DNA of 64,000 nt, from contig CM049319.1 in assembly GCA_026874595.1 (NCBI GenBank), positions 61,078,917-61,142,916 of the forward strand, read 5' to 3'. The position numbers and the translations under genes were made by a program. Of this stretch, positions 50,801-62,665 are shown one piece after another. Position 1 is the stretch's first letter. Every line of letters starts with the position of its first letter. Under the pieces are notes generated by a model. It made no database searches, was not told the origin of the DNA, and saw only the letters and a program-made list of their open reading frames with translations. Source of the DNA: Sipunculus nudus. Lineage: Eukaryota > Annelida > Sipuncula > Golfingiida > Sipunculidae.

Positions 50801-53800
50801 TTGAGATTTTCTGACCCAAGTTTTATATAGTGCCTGGGAAAGTCAATGGATATGAATAAACTATGATTTAGTTTTTTGATGATATAAACCCTTTATTTTA
50901 AAATGACCTATATTTTGAAGAGCCACGTTTTGAACTCTAAACAAAGAATTAAAAATCCCAAGGTTCCTTCAGTTATACTATGACTCTAAAAGTCATTTTT
51001 ACATGGTTAACTTACACTATAATTTTGAAGCATATTGTTTTTTGTACACTTGTTTTGACCATTAGGTATAAAAAAGACATCAGTATGAATCAGTAGGAAA
51101 TAGTTTTTGTTAGAGCATTCTCATGCAAATCAGACCAGGTTCAGAATAAAATTGAGATAAGGGAGATCATAAACATAGCTGTAGCAGCACTGTGGCAGCC
51201 ACACGAGATAGAGGACTGCAGTATATGCAAGCAACAGATGTGGGGAACGTAAATTGCCACTGAATATGGCATTTGGCGTTAGATGGCCACAGAGGGCCTC
51301 TGCTCCCGGCCGCTCAATTTCAGTGGTGTATTACTCCTGACGTTAAAGACCCATGTGAAATGATGGAGGAATATTGATGCACTTTGTAACTGTGGTCTAA
51401 TCTGGTTTTGAAAATGTAACCAATAGACCTTGCTGGCTCAGTGTTTGAAAGGCTGCATGATTAACAGAACGAGCTGATTTGTAACTCTGATGCAGCTTTA
51501 CTTTGGGGCTGGTGGTGCTGTTTTACTTGATCCAGTTGGGACAATTGTTGCTTAAAATTCCATGAGGCCCGGGGACTTTTTTATACCCTCTGCCCTTCAT
51601 CCTCAGTGCTGCAGCTAATCAGTCAGGATTCTGTGAATATGTTTTGACATATGAAGGCTCCTAGACATGATCTTGTTCTTTTTGTAGCTAACAGTGAACA
51701 GCCAAGATGCCACCTTGTCACTGAAGAGTTAAACTGTCCTGTTTACAACGAAGGCACTGTGTGAATTCATGAATTTCATTTGTCAGTGATTTTGTATAAT
51801 CAGTGGGGCTAGTGCCTGTATTTTGAATTAACACCGTTGTATTGAGATTTGTGTTAAGATGCCCTGGAGAAAAAATAATTTTTACCGTTTTCAAGTCACA
51901 CCATTTTTTATAAACAAGAGGAAGACCAGGTATATTGCATATGTATGTATGGTAATTTGAGTTTCAATGGAACACTTACAGATAGGCAAAACGATATCAG
52001 CACATGAACTGTTCAAAACAGAACTGCTTCTATGTCATCTTTGTTAAAGTTAGTAAGCATTGTTAGTTCGCATTTATGAGTACAGTCACATCTGAATATC
52101 TTTGTGCATTTTTTAGAAAAAAGGTGAAATAAAGAATTGAAATAAATTGTCTTTGAAAATTAGTAAAATTGTATATTGGCAAATGGGTGAAAGCATGTAA
52201 CTATATTTTTAAATGATATACGCTTTAATATTAGACAGTGGGATGCAAATCATTGAAATTGTGATACATGTATTTAACTGAATACATGTATTTGTCATTG
52301 TGGCATATATGAACAGTAAATCAGTGAACTGGGTCTGTACTTGGGAATCTATACACCAGTGACTTTTGGGATTATATATATGCAAAAGTGACATTGGCCT
52401 TATAAAAGCATAAACATAATGTGTTCATAATGTCAGTATATCAGCCCAGCTATAAGGAAAACAAAAAAAAGTATCAAAGTAAATAGCTCAAAAGAGACTT
52501 ACAGGCTATCTACTATAGCAGATACAATGGTGGCCATGCGGACTCAAGCTCTCATGTGTTCCTTTTCAAGCTATATCCATAAGCTTCTTGCACAGCACCC
52601 AGCCAGCAAGCAGTTTGCTTTGGTGCTTCTCTCACTGATGTGTACGCCAGCACGCACGGTAAACAGCTAGGAGAAATATTCCCCTCAGAAGTTTTGGATT
52701 AATAATTTAGTGTCCATCCTACCCAAGTAATTGCTTTCTCTTGGCAAGCAGCACTGGACCACTGATGGCTACACAAGCATCAATTATTACATACAGTGAC
52801 TAGCTGCTAAACCAAGTCCAAACATGTGGTCATCTGTCAATATAAAGCCAAGAACTCCAGCACTTAAGAGGTATCATGGCTCAGTCATGGCAGCCTGTTC
52901 CAAAATGCCCTCAGCAAACTGACTACTGTTTGTTTGTGTGTTTTGCTATTGAACAATCGCATATCGACCACACCAGTCGCCAGCCTCACTTGGCTTCCGG
53001 GTTCGTTCACAAACTCTCCTTACGGGGCTGTGACAAGCGGCACATGCACCAGAGCACATGGGTAAAATCTACAGCCATGTGTCTTGTTGTCTTCTCAACA
53101 TCAAATCAATACCCATATAGGTGAACACACATTGAGGGGCTCCTCAGATGCTGTGGATATCCAACTTCAGCTGTTCAAGACATTGTGTCAAGAGAGCAGG
53201 TCCCATTCACCTGGAGTGGGGCTGAATACTATAACAGAGCAGCGTTGCCTTTTTTCAGTGCCAACTCCGCTCTTTTGTTCCGAGGTTTGGACAACTAGGG
53301 AATTGATACAATTGGTGAAGCAATTTTTGAAGGGGAGTTGCATTGGCGTGGAAGAATTAGGTTGTTTTGAGATAAATTGATTGCAGTGTTGGATAAGCAG
53401 CAAATTCTATTCGTCTTTACATGTGAATCATCTGCTGTTCCCCTCTTTTATTTTGTGTGATTTGAGGTTTTCATTATTAAGAAGGTTAATTAGATTATGG
53501 TTGCACACAGCCACTGGATCGTGTCATAAAGAACCCAGTTTGGTATTGACTGGCCACCTTTTCTGTTAGGGTTTCGCTTAAAATAGCTTAAAGTGACAGT
53601 GTCTGTGAGAGTCGGGTGTTCCACTACAGTGCATCTGGGGCTAGGCAGGCAGTAAATCTCTGGGACTGCCAGGTCTTCTCATTAAAACACTTCATTCTGG
53701 AAATTAGACTGCTCGCTTCGAATAGCTGGCAAGGTGGTGCAGCTCCCCCTGGATGTGACTTCTTTACTAAGTATGCGTGATCAGGAACGCTTGGAACTCG

Positions 53801-54858
53801 TAACTCTCCTAGGATCATGTTTCCCATCCACTTTCATTTCCTACATCCAATTTGAATCTAGTGAAGGCCTTTGAAGTGTAACATTTAAATATACATTAAA
53901 TTTCTTTAAATAGTGTGACTGCTAGGTTATGGTTTCAGTTTCACATGCATTATTATCCTGATCGAGAGCTTCAAAGTGGTGTGATTTTAAATTGGACTAT
54001 AATTTTTATATAAAACCTACTTTTTATATAAATGCATATGTTTGGAACTGCTAGTTTTACAGTTTTAATTTAACAAATTTGATAGGAGCTTTAAAGTTTT
54101 AGATTTAGATGTTTTATTGGAATATTATCTTTTAATGCAATGGTCCTGGAGGATTTATAATTTATTGGTAAAATTAATTAAGCCGGTCTGTAAAAATAAA
54201 TTGATTGCAGAAATAGCTTATAATTATTGATCTGCATGTGAAGTGCGTACACCATGCCATGTGGTTCCTGTTTAGACAGGGACTCAGTTGGTTTTCTATT
54301 TATAAGGAATAAAGCTTGTTTATGTTGCCAGTTAAATTATGGGCTTGCATAACATCAGCAGTACTGTTTATTTAGACAAGTTTAAATTTGTATAATTATC
54401 ATGTTTAAATAATTTTACCTGAGCACTTTTCAAGATAGAAATTGTAGACACCTGCCAGAGAGGTGACACTGTTATAAATTTAAAATTAGATTCTAAGGAT
54501 GATGTAAACATTGGGGCAATGGAAATCTTCCTGGAGCATGGTTCAAATCAATGCTGAATGTGTTTTATACTGTATGCTAATTGTTAAACAACAGTAACAG
54601 TAAAAGTGTTTTCATTAAGACCAGATATTTTTACAAAAAATGAATGGGTGGCTCATCTTTGAAAAGAAAATGATTTGTGAGAAAGCCACAGGTCCATAAA
54701 ACTCCCCAAGAAAAAAAAAACCAAGTTTTTACTATTAATATAATATTACATTTAATCTAAACTTTTAATAGGACTTACTTTTATTTGATTGAGGCCTGCT
54801 TGGGTCCCTGAAAATGGCAAGACAAATTTAACCATCACAAGTATGAAACAGTTCTTAC
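44882..54858. other. 10 kb of AT-rich DNA, no supported gene
   Basis: No coding exon, RNA gene or element with recognisable ends. It could be SNRNP70 intron, introns or downstream exons of the minus-strand gene at 54859-55790, or intergenic DNA. A poly-G run lies near 47805-47820. Around 51180-51350 and 52550-53600 the base composition is richer in G+C, but no frame is convincing. Confidence 0.45.
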
Positions 54859-54892
54859 CTGGTGTAGTTTATTTAAAGCCTTACAGTAATAC
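54859..54892 (-). CDS. 34-nt microexon of unidentified gene (exon 2)
   Basis: On the minus strand the acceptor TTTTTCAG is followed by 34 nt and a donor GTAAGAAC. Exon 1 (55255-55790) ends with two bases of a codon. The first base of this exon completes it, and the other 33 nt give 11 open codons (YYCKALNKLHQ), ending in phase 0. Good splice sites, matching phase and a short intron of 362 nt make this a strong candidate. The next exon was not found. Confidence 0.65.
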
Positions 54893-55254
54893 CTGAAAAA
54901 TAAAATCACATTAAAATAAAATTGGTTAACTTGGAGGTACTTTAGCTGTCCATGTGGGTTAAGGCTGGTATGGGAGACCCAATAACATGATGGAGGTAAG
55001 GGTTATGATTTGAGAGACATACAAGACATGCCATTGGGAATTGGGGATATGGTTGGAGATAATTCCTGTTGGAGGGGTTATCATATTAAGCGTTGTATGA
55101 AGTACACATTAGGGAGTTAAGGATATGGTGGAAGAGATAACAACTTACCATTGGAGGGGGGATATGGATTTTGAATGGAAAGATAGGAGATCAGGCCTTA
55201 ACCAATTTTGGGGAGGGGGCATCATAATTACAGTTGGAGAGATGGGGGACTTAC

Positions 55255-55790
55255 CGTGGGGGGAAGATGAAACAAGTTGGCCGTCTTGGTGACAGATTTT
55301 GCTCTTTATCTTCGGGGCTAGCTAGTGCTGCCACCTCTGTCTCTGGGACTGGAGGAGTTATGTAAGGTGTGCTTGTCTGCCAAGCAGCAAGTTTTTCCGG
55401 TGGAATAAACCCACCAACATTTGGCGTAGACGTACTGTGTTCACCAATAGGTGGCAGCGGTGAGCTATCTTCCAGCAGTGGTTGCTGCCCAGTCATGCTT
55501 TCACTGCTGCGACTTGCGCGTATCCCAGCATGCAGGCTAGTGGTCGGTAAATTCAAGTGTTTGTGATTTGTGTACATTTTTTGGGGGCGCGAGTTTAACC
55601 ATGTGTGTGGGGCCAGTGATGCCTTGCGTTTTGGCTCGCATTGTTGCAGTTTACCAGTGGCCCCTTCAGTCCCCTTAACTTGCGGCTTATGCAGAAGACT
55701 ATCCAAGCTGGCCCGGCGTGCGCGCCCGGCAGCAGGGTTAAGCTGTGCACGCCGGAACTGCTCGCGTGCTTCAGGGTCGTATGCCGGCAT
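55255..55790 (-). CDS. First coding exon of an unidentified protein
   Basis: 178 codons plus two bases, starting MPAYDPEAREQFRRAQ and ending at a strong donor GTAAGT (55249-55254). An in-frame stop lies just upstream of the ATG, so this is probably the start of the protein. Codon usage is G+C-rich compared with the flanks, as expected of a real exon. I do not recognise the family. Residues 25-29 are RRASL, a canonical protein kinase A site, and 54-59 are KRKASL, a second basic-x-Ser site. The rest is rich in Pro, Ser and Thr (about 90-175) and looks disordered, with no signal peptide or membrane segment. A soluble, phosphorylated regulatory protein is a guess. It faces the opposite way to SNRNP70 exon 1. 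Confidence 0.75.
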
Positions 55791-57300
55791 GGAAACAGGT
55801 TTTCATGAGCCCCTCCTGTAAAACTTTATCCGACACCAGTGCAACCTGGTGGTGGTGTAGTCATGGTAAATTGTTATGCAAACCAAGCAGACCAAATGTG
55901 ACAGGTAAACATTGGCTGGAGAACCTGCATCAACTTCTCAGTTCAGAACATTAGCAGTATTTCCAACAATGTCACCATTCACTTTGCAGAGTCAATGTAT
56001 ATCATTTCACTTCTGCTTCAACTCATTTACATAAACACAATCTGTGTACAAAGCTGCACCGTTAAACAATTTTGATTGCAGTGCTTGCACACAAAATAAA
56101 ATAGTTTATAATTCCAGTATATGAATTATCTTTATGTGTCATACCAATTTGTACACTTTAACTTGTTACATAACACCCGCTCCTACATTTGAGAAGAATG
56201 TTGATGTTTTGTTTATACTAATCATTCGTTGCCTTCTAGATCCATCCACTTGTGAATAACAAAGGTTACACTTCAGCTATTGTTAGTAAACAGCTGAACT
56301 TATAAACCAATCCATTCAGGTCACAATTCATTGATTCATACAGAAATATAATTCATAGTATCTCCATGTCACTGATCTGCACACAAGTTAAACACTGTAT
56401 TGGTTTCTTTTTGCAGGTAAAAAAGGTTTTATATTACCTTTTCTGCTGCTTTTGTAGCTCGCTGCCCTTGTCTGAATTCATCTGACCCCAAATCCATTAG
56501 AAATGTGTTAAACAGATGTCTGATTGGAGTACGTTGCTGTTTTCTGTATAATGTATTTTATACATATATCAACTTCTGTGCAGGATTTCTGGATGCAGCA
56601 CTTATCTTTGAGATGCGTAACATGCAGTTTGTGGTAACGAGATCCAGCAAGATTCCGAACTTGGCTGAGAACCCTCTGGGAATCATCCAGTGTTAAATTC
56701 CACTTCCTTCAGCAATAACTGCCTGAGAAAAAAAAATTATGTATGATGGAAAAGGATTTTTCCTGAAATTTTAGTACAGTATTGGTATGCAGTATAGCTT
56801 ACAAACACATAGTGTTCCAGTGTACACTAAGATGATTTTCAATAAGATTTAATATTTGATTTCTGCAAATAAATACCAGTGGTCCTTTTGCTTCCTGCTA
56901 ATCCCTTGAAAACTGTTTATTATTGTATAACCTGGAGATAATTAAAATTGACTTGGATATTATTGTGCTGTACCGTGAAAACGGTCAGACAACAGTGTCC
57001 ACAGTTGGACATCTTCTGTCTAGCTGAAGGATGACTGCGGCAGGAAAAGATACGAAAGGCCACAGACACTGAACTATAAAACAAAATTATTTAAATTAAG
57101 CATGTAGTTGAAAAAATGGGTTGGTTTTCTCTGAGATCCCAAGCAGCATTTAGGGTTTTCTCCTGATATAAGTAAGTTGGCAGTTAGTTTATGCAGCTTA
57201 GAAAATGTCTGATGGCTAAATGTATAGAAAAAGCATGACAAAAGAAGCTTGTTTATGCCATAAAACCTGTTAAATGTTTAGCATGTGGCCTTACTTATTG
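55791..57300. other. Upstream region of the minus-strand gene, no exon seen
   Basis: May contain the promoter and 5' UTR of the gene starting at 55790. No clear TATA box or further exon. A plus-strand acceptor-like TTTCTTTTTGCAG at about 56404-56416 is not followed by a convincing coding exon. Confidence 0.4.
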
Positions 57301-57345
57301 TATCCCCAGACAAAGTCGGGGGATACTATGTTTTCATACCGGTCC

Positions 57346-57372
57346 CGCCGCCGCCGCCGCCGCCGCCGCCGC
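57346..57372. repeat. (CGC/GCC)n triplet run next to the 3' hairpin of D
   Basis: Nine uninterrupted triplets, in the same structural place as the GCC runs of palindrome B. Confidence 0.95.
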
Positions 57373-57476
57373 ATATGAATCTTGTTGGCGCGATAACCCA
57401 AAAAATATTTCACGGAACTTTACCAAACTTGGTATATGTATAGATATGGGTAAGAGGACGACGCCTATTTAAAATG

Positions 57477-57488
57477 AGGTCATGACCT
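57477..57488. promoter_or_regulatory. AGGTCATGACCT palindrome in the D core
   Basis: A perfect inverted repeat of AGGTCA without spacer, the form known as the palindromic thyroid hormone response element. A one-base variant is near 57804, and GGTCATGACC occurs three times in element C. Sequence match only. Confidence 0.5.
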
Positions 57489-57959
57489 TTACTAGGAGAG
57501 AGTCCTTGACCTTGAATAGGTCCAATTTTGGGGAAAATCACACAAATTCTTTAATATCTCAAGAAATCTTGCATGGATTTATCCCAAAATCAAGTTGATG
57601 GAAGATCATGGATAGGGTTGTCATGTTCCAGAAACTGGTGGCGCCACCTATTATTCTTTACTTGTTTTCGTGATGTTTAATACCCCCTAAATTGCCACCT
57701 TACAGCACTGTGAGCATTATAAGTCAAAAACTAATGGACAGATTTCTTTTATATTATGCATATACATAGGTATGGGTTATGGGATGATGCTTATTTAAAT
57801 TGGGGTCATGACCTTTACTATGATAGTGGCCTTGACCTTGAATATTGCCATATATGGTGAAAATCACACACCTCTTATGATATCTCCAGTGTTGATAGCC
57901 ATATGGATTTCAAACATGACTTATGTATGGCCCACCACTAAAGTAAGAACCCTATAGGT

Positions 57960-60590
57960 TCTAGGGTCATGAGGTCAAAGGTCAAGGTCACTGGACTGGC
58001 ATTTTAAAAGATACTTTGGATGCATTTTAAGCCAAACAGGTCTTCCATCTTGAATATATAGCTCACTTGCCAATAATGGATGATCCATATAAATTTTGGG
58101 GTCACAAGGTCAAAGGTCAAGGCCACAGGAGCTATCTGTCCAAAAATTAGTTTCTGGATGATAATTCCTGCTTTTATTGATGTAATGATTTCAAAATTGA
58201 CTAATATATGTCCCATTGACAAAGCAAGACTCAAATTGATTTTGGGGTCATGAGGTCAAAGGTCAAGGTCACAGGAAACCTCTATAAAAAGATTGTGGAT
58301 GCATTTTCAGCCAAACAATTCATCTCAGATCTTTCATCTTGCACATATAGTTCACCTGCCAAGAGTGGAAGACCCCTATCAATTTTGAGGTCACAAGGTC
58401 AAAGGTGAAGGTCACAGGAGCCATATGTCCAAAAATTAGTTTCTGGATGATAATTCCTGCTTTTATTGATGTATGGATTTCAAACTTGACTTATATATGT
58501 GCCATTGGAAAAGCAAGACCCAAATTGATTTTGGGGTCATGAGGTCAAAGGTCAAGGTCACATCTTTAAAAAGATGTGGATGCATTTTCAGCCAAACATT
58601 TCATCTCAGATCTTTCATCTTGCACATATAGTTCACCTGCCAAGAGAGGAAGAACCCTATCAATTTTGAGGTCACAAGGTCAAAGGTGAAGGTCACAGGA
58701 GCCATCTGTCCAAAAATTAGTTTCTGGATGATAATTCCTTCTTTTATTGATGTTTGGATTTCAAAACTTGACTTGAATTTGACCCATTGGAAAAGCAAGA
58801 CCGGAATTGAATTTGGGGTCATAAGGTCAAAGGTCAAGGTCACAGGAAACCTCTATAAAAAGATTGTGGATGCATTTTCAGCCAAACAATTCATCTCAGA
58901 TCTTTCATCTTGCACATATAGTTCACCTGCCAAGAGTGGAAGACCCCTATCAATTTTGAGGTCACAAGGTCAAAGGTGAAGGTCACAGGAGCCATATGTC
59001 CAAAAATTAGTTTCTGGATGATAATTCCTGCTTTTATTGATGTAAGGATTTCAAACTTGACTTATATATGTCCCATTGGAAAAGCAAGACCTAAATTGAT
59101 TTTGGGGTCATGAGGTCAAAGGTCAAGGTCACATCTTTAAAAAGATGTGGATGCATTTTCAGCCAAACATTTCATCTCAGGTCTTTCATCTTGCACATAT
59201 AGTTCACCTGCCAAGAGAGGAAGAACCCTATCAGATTTGAGGTCACAAGGTCAAAGGTGAAGGTCACAGGAGCCATCTGTCCAAAAATTAGTTTCTGGAT
59301 GATAATTCCTTCTTTTATTGATGTTTGGATTTCAAACTTGACTTGTACTTGACCCATTGGAAAAGCAAGACCGGAATTGAATTTGGGGTCATGAGGTCAA
59401 AGGTCAAGGTCACAGGAAACCTCTATAAAAAGATTGTGGATGCATTTTCAGCCAAACAATTCATCTCAGATCTTTCATCTTGCACATATAGTTCACCTGC
59501 CAAGAGTGGAAGACCCCTATCAATTTTGAGGTCACAAGGTCAAAGGTGAAGGTCACAGGAGCCATATGTCCAAAAATTAGTTTCTGGATGATAATTCCTG
59601 CTTTTATTGATGTATGGATTTCAAACTTGACTTATATATGTGCCATTGGAAAAGCAAGACCCAAATTGATTTTGGGGTCATGAGGTCAAAGGTCAAGGTC
59701 ACATCTTTAAAAAGATGTGGATGCATTTTCAGCCAAACATTTCATCTCAGATCTTTCATCTTGCACATATAGTTCACCTGCCAAGAGAGGAAGAACCCTA
59801 TCAATTTTGAGGTCACAAGGTCAAAGGTGAAGGTCACAGGAGCCATCTGTCCAAAAATTAGTTTCTGGATGATAATTCCATCTTTTACTGATGTATGGAT
59901 TTCAAACTTGGCTTTGTTATTGACCCATTAGAAAAGCAAGACCCAAATTGATTTTGGGGTCATAAGGTCAAAGGTCAAGGTCACAGGAAACCTCTTTAAA
60001 AAGATTGTGGATGCATTTTCAGCCAAACAATTCATCTCAGATCTTTCCTCTTGCACATATAGTTCACCTGCCAAGAGTGGAAGACCCTATCAGTTTTGAG
60101 GTCACAAGGTCAAAGATGAAGGTCACAGGAGCCATATGTCCAAAAATTAGTTTCTGGATGATAATTCCTGCTTTTATTGATGTATGTATTTCAAACTTAA
60201 CTTGTATATGTCCCATTGGAAAAGTAAGACCAAAATTGATTTTGGGGTCATGAGGTCAAAGGTCAAGGTCACAGGACACATCTTTAAAAAGATGTGGATG
60301 CATTTTCAGTCAAACATTTCATCTCATATCTTTCATCTTACACATATAGTTCTCCTGCCAAGAACACTATCAATTTTGAGGTCACAAGGTCAAAGGTGAA
60401 GGTCACAGGAGCCATCTGTCCAAAAATAAGTTTCTGGATGATAATTCCTGCTTTATTGATGTATAGATTTCAAACTTGACTTGCATATGTCCCATTGGAA
60501 AAGCAAGACCCAAATTGATTTTGGGGTTATGAGATCAAAGGTCAAGGTCACAGGACACATCTTTAAAAAGATCAAGGTCACAGGACCAAC
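57960..60590. repeat. Tandem array of ~285-bp units with DR1/ERRE motifs
   Basis: The 19-mer AGGTCAAAGGTCAAGGTCA occurs exactly at 57972, 58253, 58542, 58824, 59113, 59394, 59683, 59965 and 60253. It contains AGGTCA-A-AGGTCA (DR1) and TCAAGGTCA (ERR/FTZ-F1 type half-site). Variants with one change (mostly AAAGGTGAAGGTCA) lie about midway between. Spacing alternates between about 281 and 289 bp, a dimeric higher-order repeat of about 571 bp. Other shared landmarks are GTTTCTGGATGATAATTCC and TTCATCTCAGATCTTTCATC. Confidence 0.92.
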
Positions 60591-60745
60591 ATCTTCAACA
60601 AGATTGTGGATCGTTAGATGGAATAAACAATAAATATGCCAAGTGTCAGTATATGCTGCTAAAAATGGGGGTCTGTTCTTGTAGGAGGGGGGCCTACTAT
60701 GTCTGGGGATACTCTGGCACCTGCGGTGCCAAGAAATGTCTAGTT

Positions 60746-61044
60746 TTTACACAGTGAGCAAAAGTTACAAGAAGAGCGCTTCCAAATGTGAATGGTACTG
60801 ACAGCTACATAAGTTTTTTTAGCCAGAGGTGGATCATTTTGAGCAAAGGCCTTGGTCTTGGTGGAATTTATTTCTGGCTCAGCTCAGCCAATAAGCATTC
60901 TATACAGCCCACTGATCCATCTCAACAACGGTGGTTCCAAATACACTTTGTTTCTTTATGTTATGAGCCAAATATTATCTTAAAATTCAGGATAGCACTA
61001 GCAGATATGACAGAAAGTTTGTAGCATACATTTACATAGAACTT
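60746..61044. other. Short intergenic stretch, nothing recognised
   Basis: No gene, repeat or structural signal that I can support. Confidence 0.5.
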
Positions 61045-61072
61045 TACACACACACACACACATATATATATG
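61045..61072. repeat. (CA)n(TA)n microsatellite
   Basis: A compound dinucleotide run at the edge of foldback element L. Confidence 0.95.
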
Positions 61073-61105
61073 TCAAGGCCCAGAATGCGATCTGGACGGA
61101 TCTTA

Positions 61106-62665
61106 GATCTGTCCAGCCCAAATTGTGATCGCAGTTTGGGCTGGCCTGAACTGCGATCGCTATCCAGGCTGGCCAGATCTTAGATCCGTCCAGCCCAGAT
61201 TGCAATCGCAGTTCAGTCCGGCCAGATTGCGATCCTGACTTCCTTGCTTCAGGATCCCAATCTTGGCAGGACAGATCTTAGATCTGTCCAGCCGAGATTG
61301 CGATCCTAAATTTGACCAGCCCATATTGCAACCCATGCTTTTACTATCACAGGAGTGAAACCTTGGATGTTTTACCAACTCATTTAGTATTGCATGGTAC
61401 CAATTACCCATAATAAATACAATTATACTACACAAAGGCAGTTAATAGTAGTTGGTTGGCACCAATCTTTTCAGTCTCGAAAATGGCAGTTGCACCATGC
61501 AGTGCTTGAAGTGTCCTCTTTCAGCACACTTTTCCCCTTTGGAAGTATAATATGGCAACAATAAACAATATGGATCTCTGTACAAGTTTCTCTGCTAAAA
61601 TTTTACATGTTTAGAAATTAACATTGTGAGTCTACTTCTTACAAGATAGATGATAACAAACATCTCAAGAAAAAGAACTTATTTTTGAAGCATTTTCAGT
61701 AAGATTTACAGGGCATAATCAAAGTAGCATAAAAATTCTATGCAATTGCCAGACACGTAGAAATAAAGAGTGGATCTGAAATACTGTTTATTCATGTTAC
61801 AAGGGCTTGCATTAAACAAAGTGGTATACAAGGTATCAAACAGTATCTCAATGATTTGAGTGTGAAATATGACTTCTGTCATTAAAGATCATGAAATAGT
61901 CTATAACCCTTCAAGGGTACATTACAAAATTGGGCCACTTTGTTGCATGTATCCCAGTGATTGTATATTATCCAATGCACTCATAAAATTACATGGTTAT
62001 GGACTTATTATGTTTTTCATGTTTATAGTAGAATAATTTCGTGAAAGGTATTATAAAAACATGAATCAAAGAACACCAATTTATATTTTAATAAAGCTTG
62101 CTAAAGTTTATGAATCATATCAGTCAGTTTATTCAAGCAAATGGAAAGATCACAGGATCCCAGGCATCATGAATAGGTAACTAATTAATCAGACCAAATC
62201 CTAAACGAGACAAGCAGAACAGTTACTGGTAACAAATTAATATATAATACATAATATTAAGGTTTATTAAAACTAAATAAGTTGGTGAGACATCCCATGT
62301 TTCACTGCTGTGATAGGAAGGAATGAAAAGTGCCTTTTTGTATTATAACTGTACTAATTATGGGGAAATGGTACCATGCAATACCAAATAAGTTGGTAAA
62401 ACATCCAAGGTTTCACTCCTGTGATAGAAAAAGTTTGGATCGCAATATGGGCTGGTCAAGTTAAGGATCGCAATCTCGGCTGGACAGATCTTAGATCTGT
62501 CCAGACCAGATTACAATTCTGAAGCAAGATAGACAGGATCGCAATCTGGCCGGACTAAACTGCGATCGCAATCTGGGCTGGACGGATCTAAGATCTGGCC
62601 GGCCTGGATTGCGATCGCAGTTCAGGCCGGCCCAAACTGCGATCACAATTTGGGCTGGACAGATC
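61106..62665. mobile_element. Foldback element L with GATC-rich modular arms
   Basis: Arms 61106 to about 61440 and about 62325 to 62665 are inverted copies. They are built of modules such as GGACAGATCTTAGATCTGTCC (partly given here by its half GGACAGATC), CTGCGATCGCA and CCAGCCCA. The inner part of the arms (GGTACCAATTACCC, GTTTTACCAACT, CACAGGAGTGAAACCTTGGA) is also inverted. About 890 bp of AT-rich, non-coding DNA lies between. No clear target duplication. Similar in design to K1 but different in sequence. Confidence 0.75.

Larger units (their letters stand above)
57301..60745 (-). mobile_element. Long Helentron-like element D (family C), minus strand
   Basis: Read on the minus strand, the 5' end AACTAGACATTTC (60745) leads to hairpin TGGCACC...GGTGCCA (60715-60731) and GTATCCCC. 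The 3' hairpin TATCCCCCGAC...GTCTGGGGATA is at 57301-57325, and a GCC run (57346-57372) lies next to it. Core repeats of two kinds lie between: about 57385-57880 matches the 330-bp units of element C, and about 57960-60590 is a 285-bp array. Both ends are intact. No coding frame for a rolling-circle replicase. Confidence 0.88.

Noticed and set aside
51841-51880. Minus-strand splice acceptor-like tract (TTATTTTTTCTCCAG) that could precede exon 3 of the 55-kb gene
   Set aside because: In phase 0 it meets a stop after 11 codons with no donor before it.
54640-54720. Minus-strand open stretch after a pyrimidine tract just beyond the microexon
   Set aside because: Low-complexity, Phe/Ile-rich peptide without a plausible donor; not convincing as coding.
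57960-60590. Regularly spaced direct repeats that could suggest a CRISPR-like array
   Set aside because: Both 'repeat' and 'spacer' parts are repeated from unit to unit, and the context is an animal genome. This is a tandem core array of a transposable element.
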